DNA of 64,000 bases, taken from the NCBI GenBank assembly GCA_028551475.1, contig CM052357.1, forward strand, positions 16,415,931-16,479,930, in the 5' to 3' direction. The translations under genes and the position numbers were made by a program. Shown here one piece after another: positions 1-10,221 of this stretch. The notes beneath the pieces are model-generated. The model made no database searches and was not told the DNA's origin. It saw only the letters and a program-made list of their open reading frames with translations. Positions within the stretch are counted from its first letter, which is position 1, and every line of letters starts with the position of its first letter. Source of the stretch: Casuarina equisetifolia (lineage: Eukaryota > Streptophyta > Magnoliopsida > Fagales > Casuarinaceae).

Positions 1-396
1 CACAAAGGATTTGGTCAACCATGTTTGATATTAGAAATACCTGGAACATATGACGACATAGTGGGTAGGGCTTTTCCAAATACAACCTCATATGGGGTTC
101 GTTTTGTTGCACTATGGATCCCTATATTTAGTTTTCCTCCCGTTGAAATTGTTGTAACATTTCTATGCCATTGGTGGAAGTAGAAAGAAGGCTAGTCACT
201 AGTCTAGTCTTGATTTTTTTGTTCAACCCAAGCGCCTAGTTACACAGTTTGTCTAAGCAAAAGAAAAGACTAGATGTGCCACTCAAAATTAGCCTTGTAT
301 CAAGGACATATAGCGTTCTTTGATGCAGTGGTTTTGGAAGGGGTAGCATATGTGGGGGCCATCACTATAGAAGTGTAGTGTGCAAAGCTACAAAGT
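1..396. other. Left edge, nothing recognised
   Basis: No open frame, terminal repeat or domain could be recognised in this stretch. It ends where the 5' LTR of the old Copia-1 element appears to begin. Confidence 0.4.
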
Positions 397-800
397 TGTG
401 GTTAGGCCAATCCAGCCTAATTTGGGCCTTTTAAAATTTAATCGTTCTTTGATGAAATATGGGTTGCCATAATTTTGAAAAGAAGCAAAAGTGGTTGATA
501 TTTCTTTAACTTTTCTTGGTTAAGTTAAAATTTTAACTTTTTTTTTAATTGTAAATGGTGAATTCTATTATTACTAGAATATTGGATGTTTATTATATTA
601 ATGTTCTTGAGAACTTAATTGGGTTCTATACTTAAATAATTATATAGTAGAGATTTGGTGAACTTTGAAATTGGTTTTGTAGTTTTTTCTCCTCCACATT
701 GGGGGAGCTTTCAATTTAATGCATACTTTTTGTTTATTGTATTGATTGTGGTATTTGAATCTCTTATTTATGTTTCAAAATCCTTCCATTGTTTATGGTA
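397..800 (+). repeat. 5' LTR of Copia-1 (approximate)
   Basis: The first ~95 bases align with the sequence starting at 13365. The whole segment aligns with 17984-18420, for example the shared stretch around 520-600 that reads 'attattactag'. The copies are heavily diverged, so the exact ends, especially the right end, are uncertain by tens of bases. Confidence 0.6.
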
Positions 801-1059
801 ACCATTTTCTCATAAGTTTAATGTAACTGGAAAAGTATAGACTTTTCTCTAATAGAGTGATATTGAAAGCTTAGGTTGTACAGTTATGGTTTTTTTTTAA
901 GTTAATTTGATTGAGAGATAAAACTAAACACTAACAAGATTAGTTTAAATAGAAGGATAAGATGGAAGATTTTCTTTATGTGAGGCGTTGACACTTACTA
1001 GTGTTCTACAAGGCAAAACTAGACGACATAAGTGATGTCGATTAGACATTTAAGTATAA

Positions 1060-1957
1060 AGTTGTTTGTGGATCCATTCAACAATTTATGAATGAAAATA
1101 TATTGAATCACATTAGTAAAAATGCATGCTCAGATCTTATTGAACAAGCTTAAATCATTGTATGTGTAGAAAACCAATAACAATAAAATTTATTCAATAA
1201 AATAATTTATGGTCTTAAAATACAAAGATGAGAAGTTTATATCCAATCACTTGAATGTATTTCAATGGGTAATATATCAACTTTTAGCCATGAATATTAA
1301 ATTTGAAGGCAAAAGACTTTGGTTACTTGGTGGTTTATTAGACTCTTAAGAGACATTTCATATGTCTTTAAGTGACTTTGCTCCTAATTATGTTATCATT
1401 ATGGATTTTGTTAAAAGTGGTATTTTGAATAGGATATGAGAAGAAAGAGTTAATACTTTTAGTCTCATTTTGAAGCTTTAAAAGCAAAGGGAGAAGTTAG
1501 AATAAAGGTTTGCAAGGTAGTAACAAAAGTCAAAATAAGTCAAGATCATGGCATGAAAAATGAAGAAAACAATGCTAGAGGTAAAAATGAGGAGAAAAAG
1601 GGTTATGAAGGCAATGAAAAGAAGGATAAAAAAAAATTGTTATTGTGTATTACGATAATAATGTGAACTTTGCATGTAATGAGATGAATTAGGTAATTGA
1701 TAATGGTACTTTATTTCATATTACCTCTAAAAAGGAGCTTCTAACTTCCTATTCTCTAGGAAACTTTGACGAGGTAAAGATAGACAATAATTGCTTAACT
1801 AAAATTACAAGTATGTGATATGTGTGCTTGTAGACCAATAATAAATCAAGGTTGGTTCTTAAGGATGTTAGACATACCAAAAATTTGTTTAAATTTGATT
1901 TCTATTGGAAAGTTTGATGATGAAGGTTTTTATAATACTTTCATTTATAGATAGTAA
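1060..1957 (+). pseudogene. Copia-1 gag and protease remnant
   Basis: Conceptual translation across several frames gives a Copia gag domain (UBN2-like) at roughly 1070-1480. A lysine-rich stretch follows. From about 1690 comes the retroviral-type aspartic protease region, where the D-[ST]-G active site reads D-N-G (VIDNGTLFHIT). Many stops interrupt it. The reading runs up to 1957, where SIRE-1 cuts it, and continues with the pre-integrase region at 10222. It cannot be functional. Confidence 0.7.
1953..1957. repeat. Target-site duplication of SIRE-1 (left copy)
   Basis: The five bases AGTAA directly before the left SIRE-1 LTR are repeated directly after the right LTR at 10222-10226, as expected for a Copia-type integrase insertion. 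Confidence 0.85.
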
Positions 1958-3433
1958 TGTACGGTTTTATGGCTATCCAAGAAGGGGGGTTGAATTGGAT
2001 ATTTCGATTTTATCTTTTGTTTAGTTAATTTTTAACTATTCATGCAGGGCTATTAGTTAACACAATAATATCAAAGCATATAATCAAGAATTAAAAACAA
2101 GATAATCAAGTTCAAAGAATTACATGATGGTTCGACATTTTTCTCTTACTTCCACCCTCTTCTCCTTCAACTTAAACCAAGTTAAAGTCTACTTTACTTC
2201 AAGCTAGGAGAACCCCTCTCCTACACTTCATAACTCCTTAACAAGGAGTTATTCAATTCTCGGTTACAAGGTTTAGGTTTCTAAAACCTTATTACATCAA
2301 ACTAATCCTTAAATATGTAACATGAGTGAGGAAATAAGCTTATCAAAGAGCCAATTAAACATATAAATAATTAATACAAGCTCTAATCATGAAACCCCTA
2401 ATTTTCACAAAGCTAGGGTTTGGGATTTACAAAGATCTTTATGTGCAAATAATATTTGAGATAATCTAGCACATACAAAGATCAATCTATCAGTTGATAT
2501 TCACAGGATAATGAATTAAGGAATATCACCGAAGATTCTTTCTTTCTCCAAGGATTGAAGAATACGGTAGTGAGAGTAAATGATTCAAAGCTTCAATCTC
2601 TTTTAATCAAATCAGCAAAATATTGTTCAGCAAGTACCAAACATTCACCCGAAGCTCCTTTTATAGCAGATTATCAAACCTTGAACACTTGACGGTTTCG
2701 GTTCAAACATGTTTGATATTCTATTGTTGAGACTTGATAGAAGCAACATAATACAACTGCAGAGATGACAATTTTCATAGGAGAGAGCCGTTTTGACAAT
2801 CCATCACTTCATTCTTCTTCCCGTTGGAAAGTTGGCAGTCAAGAGAGAGAAGGAGGAGGAGGATGGCTTCGATCAGGTATGTGGCTAAGGCTTTAATCTG
2901 TTGGATGTAAAAGCTTAACCTCTTATCAAAGTGAAATGGCAGCGTTTCACTTAAGTGATATGCACTTGGGCTGAGTTTTGTGGGCTTTAGCTTCATGGGC
3001 TGTCTAGTTAGTGATATGCACTCGGGCTGAGTTCTACAGGCTTTAGCTTCATAGGCCGTCCAACATCAATTTGATATATATATGGTCAGTTCAGTAATGA
3101 TATATTTTCTCTCATATTTAACTTGAACAAATAACATACTTTTATCCTTTAAATGTACCTATTAGCACATAGTTTCCAAGTATCACATTCTCTTATCATA
3201 AGCACTAATATGAATTATTTTACTAATTAAATACACATAAAATAATTCATTTTAACTTCATATGTAATGTTTGATAGTGGAATGTAGAAAATTGGCTACT
3301 TTATAATATCATTAATTGATATTATAATTTGCACATCTTTTACTTCTTTTGGTATTTAATATATGCACACAAACTTATATATTGATAAATAAAAATTTTC
3401 CCAACAAAACATATAAACACATGATTTTCAACA
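1958..3433 (-). repeat. 3' LTR of SIRE-1
   Basis: 1476 bp, matching 8793-10221 over its length. On the plus strand it begins TGTACGG and ends TTTTCAACA, where it meets the pyrimidine complement of the polypurine tract. It contains a 56-bp tandem duplication (2954-3009, 3010-3065). Confidence 0.9.
2954..3065 (-). repeat. 56-bp tandem duplication inside the SIRE-1 LTR
   Basis: Two consecutive copies of a 56-base unit beginning 'agtgatatgcac'. The same two-unit structure occurs in the other LTR at 9742-9853, so the duplication predates this insertion and belongs to the family. Confidence 0.8.
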
Positions 3434-3999
3434 ATCTCCCCCTTTTTGATGATGACAAAATTTTCATAGTTAATCCAACCAACCAGCACATGTTATTACT
3501 CGAATAAGCATAATGAGCACAAAATCATATATCCAGTAACATATGAATCCATAATCATCTTTACCAAACATCACATGTTCACAAATATTTATCATAGTAA
3601 GCATATTCATGTTCACACAAATATTCATCATAGCAAGTATGTTCATGTTCACATAATATTTCACAAAAATATCTCATACACAACTATCTTAGATGTAAGA
3701 GAGTTTATCCCACATTCTGTACTAAAAGTTAGAAATGGAAAATAGATATGCTATAACTATGTACTCTTTCCCCTTTTTTAACATTAGCAAAAAGATCATA
3801 CTAAAAGATAGCCAATGAAGATGGATAAAAATGAAGTACATGAGTAACATGGAGAAATAAAAGGTAGTAATATGAGTAATAGAGATCTGACCTTATACTG
3901 AATGTGAGTGTAATGCTCCCCCTTAAGATAAGAACTGGATAGAAAATATACATGCAAGGTATAGCAAAGAAAATTGTTCACATAGTTTAAGCAATGACA
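3434..3999 (-). other. SIRE-1 post-pol region with polypurine tract
   Basis: Sequence between the end of RNase H and the 3' LTR. The polypurine tract (minus strand AAAAAGGGGGAGAT) abuts the LTR at 3434-3450. No envelope-like open frame survives. The short frames here are repeats rich in 'aacatgaa'-type words and show no domain. Confidence 0.6.
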
Positions 4000-5470
4000 T
4001 TAATTAGACACATACCAAGCTCTTTTCAGAGAGTGGAGAATTTATCATTATCCAATGGTTTTGTAAAAATATCAATAAGTTGTTATTCAGTCCGAACAAA
4101 CTCATTGGAAATATAAGATTTTTCAACATGATCTCAAATGAAGTGACATCTTATTTCTATATGCTTGGTTTTAGAATGATGGATCAGATTTTTAGTCAAG
4201 TTTATAGCACTAGTATTATCGCATTTCAATGTAATCTTAGTGGAGAAGATACCAAAATCTTCTAATTGTTATTTCATCCATAGAATCTGAGCACAATAAC
4301 TAGTCGCAACTATGTATTTTGCCTTAGTGGAAGAAAAAGTAACGCTATTTTGTTTCTTGGAGTGCCAAGAAACCAACATATGTCTTAGAAATTGACATAT
4401 ACCACTTGTACTTTTTCTATCTACTTTACAACCAACATAGTTAGAGTCACTAAATGCATGTAAATCAAACATAGTGTCTCTAGAATACCAAATTCCTAAT
4501 GTAATGTATCCTTTAAGTATCGAAAGATTCTTTTGATAGCTTTTAGATGTTATTCCTTAGGATTAGATTGAAATCGTGCACACAAACAAACACTAAACAT
4601 GATGTCTAGTCGAGAAGCAGTTAGATATAGTAAGGAACCAATTATGCCTCTATACATCTTAGAATCAACACTAACTCCAACATCAACATGTGACAAAGAT
4701 GTGGATGTGCTCATGAGAGTGTTTATTGGTTTAGAATCATGCATATTGTATTTCTTAAGTAACTCCTTTGTATATTTAGTTTGACTTATGAAAATTCCTT
4801 TAGATGTTTGTTTAATTTGTAAGCCAAGAAAATAGTTTAGTTCACCTATCATACTCATTTCAAATTCATGTTTCATAGAATCTGCAAATTATTCACACAT
4901 AACAGAATTTGTAGAACCAAACACAATATCATCAACATGGATTTGAACAATCAAAATGTCTTTTCCTTATGTCTTAACAAAAAAAGTATTATCTACTTTG
5001 CCTTTTCTAAAGTTTGTACTAACTAGAAAGGTACTCAACTTGTCATACCAAGCATGTGGAGCTTGTTTCAAACCATATACAGCTTTGGAAAGCTTGAATA
5101 CATGATCTGGACATGTGAAATCTTCAAATCTAGGTGGTTGTTCGACATAAACTTCTTCTTTTACAACAACATCTAAGAAGGAACTCTTTACATCCATTTG
5201 AAATAGTGTAAAGTTCATGTAGCAAACAAAAGCAAGCAACATTTGGATGACTTCTAATCTAGCTATAGGTGCAAATGTTGCATCATAGTCAATTCCTTCT
5301 TCTTGGTTATATCCTTTTGCAATTAATCTAGCTTTGTTTATGGCGATTCTCCCATTCTTTTCTAATTTATTTCGAAACACCCATTTTGTCCCTATTACCG
5401 AATGGTTTTGTGGTCTTGGAACCAACTTCCAAACTTTTCTTCTTTCAAAATGATTTAGTTCATCTTGCAT
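4000..5470 (-). pseudogene. SIRE-1 reverse transcriptase and RNase H (broken)
   Basis: Copia reverse transcriptase (RVT_2) reads from 5470 to 4967, continues between the two main frames with the catalytic box H-V-D-D-I-V-F-G near 4917-4950, then 4876-4550. RNase H follows at 4472-4269 (KSTSGICQF, VSWHSKKQ) and can be followed in broken frames to about 4000. The two catalytic aspartates of the DD box are present, but the usual tyrosine before them is histidine. Stops between blocks break the polyprotein. A complete element would have one continuous pol frame joined to integrase. Confidence 0.88.
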
Positions 5471-5539
5471 AGCAAGAAACCAACTTTCATCTTCAAAAGC
5501 CTCATCTACTTTCTTTGGCTCTACTTAAGATAAGAAGGC

Positions 5540-6551
5540 TTAATGTTCACATGTGCTGTGATATCTAGACCTTGTACTGACTCTATTTATAGGATTCCCT
5601 AGGATATGTTGTTGATCTACTTCATTTCTTACTTTATGAAAAGAAGATTCCCTTGAGTCTAACTCCCCCTCAACGGATACATTCTTTTCATTCAAATCTT
5701 GTTCAATAGAGTTTAGATCAAAGTCATCTTTAAATTGTACACGAATAGATTCTTCAATAACTAGAGTTCTTTTATTGAAAACTCTATATGTTTTGCTGGT
5801 TTGAGAGTAATTGAGAAATATGGCCTCATCACTCCTAGAGTCGAGCTTTCCAAGTGACTCTTTTCCATGGTTCAATACAAAGCATTTACTACCAAACACA
5901 TGAAAGTAGATATATTTGGTTTTCTACTGAACAATAACTCAAAAGGAGTCTTTTCAAGATTGGTCTTAAGAATGTCCTATTTGAAATATAACAAGCCATG
6001 CTTATAGCCTCTCCTTAAAAATGTTTAGGAAGATTACATTCACACATAATGGTTTTAGCCATCTCTTGAAATGTCCTATTTTTCCTTTTTACAACACCAT
6101 TTTGTTGTGGTGTCTTAAGTGATGAGAAATTATGAGAAATGCCATTATTGAAACAAAACTTCTCAAAAAGATGATTTTCAAATTCACCACCATGATCTGT
6201 CCGAATCTTAACTATAGTGAGATCCTTTTCATTTTGAATAATTTTAGAGAAATCAACAAATTTCTCGAATGCTTCATCTTTCCTAGCAAGTAGATATACC
6301 CAGGTATATCTTGTATAGTCATCTACTATGACTAAGGCAAAGTATTTTCCTTTCATGGTAGCTGTTCTTAAAGGACCAAACAAATCTATGTGTATTAGTT
6401 CTAACGTTCTTGAGGTAGACACTATTAGCTTTGGCTTAAAGCTACTTTGAGTGTGTTTCCTTTTCACACAAGCATCACACAACTTTTTCTTATCAAAGTT
6501 AAGCTTAGGTAACCCTCTAACTAAGCCATTCTTAGATAGTTTCTCTAACAA
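5540..6551 (-). pseudogene. SIRE-1 integrase (third catalytic residue lost)
   Basis: Integrase core on the minus strand. The zinc-binding pre-core C-D-A-C is followed by the first catalytic aspartate in LIHIDLFGPL and the second in IRTDHGGEF. The position of the third catalytic residue reads QQNGVVKRKNRT, lysine where the DDE family has glutamate, which a single G-to-A change explains. The C-terminal part continues at 5899-5540 after a frame break. The enzyme would insert element cDNA into host DNA; this copy should be inactive. Confidence 0.88.
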
Positions 6552-6606
6552 TCCTAAATTTGCATGACCAAGCTTCCTATGCCATAACCAAGCATCAACA
6601 TTGTTA

Positions 6607-6970
6607 TTAAAAAATTAAGCATGTTTGTTCATTTGTTAATTTGCTAAGATCAAGTACATAAATATTGTCTTTTCTTTTCCCAATAATTCTTACATTATTT
6701 TCCATATTTTTAACAAGACAAAGTTCTTTTCCAAATCTGATTTTGAAATTATTATCACACAATTGACTTATACTCAATAAATTAAATTTCAATTCATCAA
6801 CATACAACACATCATATATAAGGAGAGATTTTGGGTTACCTATGGTGCCTATACCCTTAATTCTTCCTTTAGAGTTATCTCTAAAAGATACGGTGCCTCT
6901 GGATTTCAACTAAAGCGTTGAGAAGAGCTCCATCATCCCAGTCATATGATGGGAACAATTGCTATCTAGA
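6607..6970 (-). pseudogene. SIRE-1 protease region
   Basis: Aspartic protease region on the minus strand. The active-site stretch around 6900-6970 reads WILDSNCSHHMT, where the family has D-[ST]-G, so glycine is replaced by asparagine. One stop follows, and then the flap region GIGTIGNPKSLLIYDVLY and the pre-integrase start NLLSISQLCD. It lies directly upstream of the integrase block. Confidence 0.8.
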
Positions 6971-7149
6971 ATCCACAACTCTTTGTGTTTCTTTTTGTCT
7001 ATGTTCATGCTTATATTCTACAGAAACAAAAATTTGTGTTGGAGATCTTGGTACTTTTTTTTCTTTAGGTCTATGAGTATTAGTTTCTACTACACTATTT
7101 ATCTTTTTAGGTATCCACACCTTCTTGATCTTATATGCTTTTCTAAGTC

Positions 7150-7649
7150 TGATTGGACATGTATCAAATGAATGACCAATATAGTTACAATAAAAGCTTT
7201 ATGATGCAACAGAAATGCACAATCCTTATTATCAAAAATATTTTCAAAGAGTTATATCCTATACGAGCTTTATTATATACACCTCTTTGTGATTTCAACA
7301 TATTATTTAACAGGCTATTGCCTTTTGTGAACTTGTGTAATAGCATAATAGTGTCATCCAATTTCTTTTGAATTTTATATTTCTCTTTTTCTAGCTTTAG
7401 TATTTTCATGTTAAGTGTGGTTATGTCCCAGTTCTCACAAATAGTTTTTGAGATATCATCATGCTTGTTTTCTAGATCAGAACAAATATCAATCATAGAG
7501 CATGTATTGGATTTCACAGAAATATTCTCATGTATATTAACACTTTCATGCATACAAGTCACAGAAGATGTTATAACAGGTTTATCAATTTCAAATTTAG
7601 CTTTTGCAAATTTATATTTAGCTTTCATCCTCTTGTATTTTTCTTTCAT
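7150..7649 (-). pseudogene. SIRE-1 coiled-coil linker and second zinc-knuckle remnant
   Basis: Lysine- and glutamate-rich region between gag and protease with heptad-like spacing (KEKYKRMKAKYKFAKAKFEI at its start). It is followed near 7200-7150, in another frame, by a half zinc knuckle reading YCNYIGHSFDTC, in which the first cysteine of the CCHC is missing. The same arrangement is found in SIRE-2 with an intact knuckle. The function in packaging or assembly is inferred, not shown. Confidence 0.6.
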
Positions 7650-7823
7650 TCTTGTTGCATGTTTAACCCAATCAAAGAAAGCAGTCTTAATATCACCATT
7701 AAGATTTGTTTCAGGTTTAGAATCACTTACCTCGAGTTCTTCTTCTATTGTTGCATTTACAATTAAGTAGAGGAGAGTACCTTCTTCTTGTTCTTCCTCA
7801 TCTGATGAAGAGCTTTCATCATC

Positions 7824-8729
7824 CTAGGCAGCAATCATTGCCTTCTTCTTACCTTTATTGTTCTTTTTCTTGAGTAAAGGGCAATCAGCCTTGATATATC
7901 TAAGTTTCCTACACTTATAACATAAGTTATCCCTAGAATCATGTGTTTCATTTTTTCTAGGTTGTCCTCTAATTCTTCCTAGGTCTTTTTTGAGATATTT
8001 TCTGAATCTTCTAGCTATAAGGGCAATCTCATCATTCTCAGACTCTACTTTTTCATTCTTTTCTATTTCTACTTTTAAAGCAAGTGACCTTCTATTTTCT
8101 TTCTCTCTTACCCTTTTAATTAATTGCATTTCATAAGTCTTTAGTGATCCTAATAGATCAGCTAGGGTTAGACTATCGAGATCATGAGCTTCTTCGATGG
8201 CCATTTTCTTTGGATCCCAACTCTTAGGTAAGGATACTAGCATATTCCTAACCATCTCCTCATTTATATAAGTCTTACCTAAGTGCTTAAGTGAAGAGAC
8301 TATTTCAGTAAATCTACCAAACATGTCATTAATAGTTTCATATTCAAGCATAGTAAATAGTTCATAATCATGAGTAAGCATGGTCACCTTGGATGACTTA
8401 ACCTTTTTTGTACCTTCAAATATAACTTCTAACTTGTCCCATATTTCCTTGCTGGTGAGGCAAGATGATACTTTGTTGAATTCATGAGCCTTCAACCCAT
8501 TATAAATCATGTTTATAGCCTTAGCATTTATTCCCATGATTTTAGCTTCATTTTTACTCCTTTCATCAGTTTTGGGTAAAATGGTACCCTTTTTTATTAT
8601 TTACCAAGCTTCAGGATCTTGATCGACAATGAAGACTTGCATAAGTTGCTTCCAATGTCTATAATTTATCCCATCAAACAGAGGTGGTTTATTATACCCC
8701 ATAACAACTACTCCTTTCTCTACAACCAT
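7824..8729 (-). pseudogene. SIRE-1 gag with degenerate zinc knuckle
   Basis: The likely start is the ATG at 8727-8729 shortly after the primer binding site, with one in-frame stop near 8600 before the long open part begins at 8537. The protein shows the Copia gag domain (UBN2 family: EIWDKLEVIFEGTKKVK, ETINDMFGRF). A zinc knuckle near the end reads CYKCRKLRYIKADC, where the CCHC histidine is replaced by tyrosine. An acidic, lysine-rich tail follows. Gag would form the particle and bind element RNA. The stop and the altered knuckle suggest loss of function. Confidence 0.88.
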
Positions 8730-8773
8730 CTAAATGGATCTACTCTAGGATGTTAAGCCTTTAAAACAAAGAA

Positions 8774-8790
8774 CCTGGCTCTAGATGCCA
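8774..8790 (-). other. Primer binding site of SIRE-1
   Basis: On the minus strand TGGCATCTAGAGCCAGG, two bases after the 5' LTR. It matches the initiator-methionine tRNA type site (TGGTATCAGAGC) with two changes. It fixes the element's orientation. Confidence 0.8.
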
Positions 8791-8792
8791 AT

Positions 8793-10221
8793 TGTAAGGT
8801 TTTATGGCTATCCAAGAAGGGGGGTTGAATTGGATATTCCAATTTTATCTTTTGTTTAGTTAATTTTTAACTATTCATGCAGGGTTGTTAGTTAACACAG
8901 TAATATTAGAGCACATAATCAAGAATTAAAAACAAGATAATTAGGCTCCAAGAATTACACGGTAGTCATCTACTTCCACCCTCTTCTCCTTCAACTTAAA
9001 CCAAATTGAAATCTACTTTACCTTAAGTTAGGAGAACCCCTCTCCTACACGTCATAACTCCTCAACAAGAAGTTATTTCAATTCTTGGTTACAAAGTTTA
9101 GGTTTCTAAAACCTTAATACATCAAGCTAATCTTCAAATATGTAATATGAATGAGGAATTAAGCTTATCAGAGAGCCAATTAAATATATAAAGAATTAAT
9201 ACAAGCTTTAATCACAAAACCCCTAATTTTCACAAAGTTAGGGTTTCAGATTTACCTAATAATATTTGAGATAATTTAGCACATACAAAGATCAATCTAT
9301 CAGTTGATATTCACAGGATAATGAATTTAAGGAATATCACTGAAGATTTTTTTCTTTCTCCAAGGATTGAAGAATACGGCAGTGAGAGCAAATGATTTAA
9401 AGCTTCAATCTTTTTTAATCAAATCAGCAAAATATCATTCAACAAGCACCAAACATTCACCCGAAGCTTCTTTTATAGCAGATTATCAAACCTTGAACAC
9501 TTTAGGGTTTTGGTTCAAACATGTTTGATATTCTACCATTGAGACTTGATAGAAGTGATATAATATAGTTGTAGAGATGACGATTTTTACAGCAGAAAGC
9601 CATTCTGACAATCCATCGCTTCATTCTTCTTCCCGTTGGAAAGTCGGCAGTTGAGAGAGTCAAGGAAGAGGAGGATGGCTTCGATCAGGTATGCGGCTAG
9701 GGCTTTAATCTATTTAACGTAAAAGCTTAACTTCTTATCCAAGTGATATGCACTCGGGCTGAAATCTACGAGCTTCAACCTTATGGGCCGTCTAGTTAGT
9801 GATATGCGCTTGAGCTTAGTTCTGTGGGCTTCAGCTTCACGGACCATCTAGCATCAGTCCGATATATATATGGTTAGTCCAGTAATGATATATTTTCTTT
9901 CATATTTAACTTGAACAAATAGCATACTTTTATCCTTCAAATGTACCTATAAGCACATAGTTTCCAAGTATCACATTCTCTTATCATAAGCACTAATATG
10001 AATTATTTCACTAATTAAATCACCCATAAAATAATTCATTTTAACTTCATATGTAATGTTTGATATGGAATGTAGGAAACCGGCTACTTTATAATATCAT
10101 TAATTGATATTATAATTTGCACACCTTTTACTTCCTTTGGTATTTAATATATGCACACAAACTCATATATTCATAAATAAATTTTTTCTCAATAAAACAT
10201 ATAAACACATGATTTTCAAGA
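8793..10221 (-). repeat. 5' LTR of SIRE-1
   Basis: 1429 bp, pair of 1958-3433. It begins TGTAAGG on the plus strand and ends TTTTCAAGA, one change from the expected CAACA, directly before the AGTAA duplication. Confidence 0.9.

Larger units (their letters stand above)
1958..10221 (-). mobile_element. SIRE-1: full-length SIRE-lineage Copia retrotransposon
   Basis: An 8.26-kb element bounded by two LTRs (1958-3433 and 8793-10221) with TG...CA-type ends and the 5-bp duplication AGTAA. Read on the minus strand it carries, in order, a tRNA-Met-type primer binding site, gag with zinc knuckle, a coiled-coil region, protease, integrase, reverse transcriptase, RNase H and a G-rich polypurine tract. 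The long LTRs, the wording YNQEEGIDYD in reverse transcriptase and the AAAAAGGGGGAGA polypurine tract are typical of the SIRE (Sirevirus) lineage. Hand comparison of the first ~170 LTR bases gives roughly 9% difference between the two LTRs, so the insertion is not recent. Stops, frameshifts and a lost integrase residue make it non-autonomous now. Confidence 0.92.

Noticed and set aside
1..396. Left part of a Copia-1 LTR
   Set aside because: It does not align with either of the other two LTR copies, whose similarity begins only near 397.
4080..4265. Plus-strand open frame in SIRE-1
   Set aside because: Antisense to RNase H.
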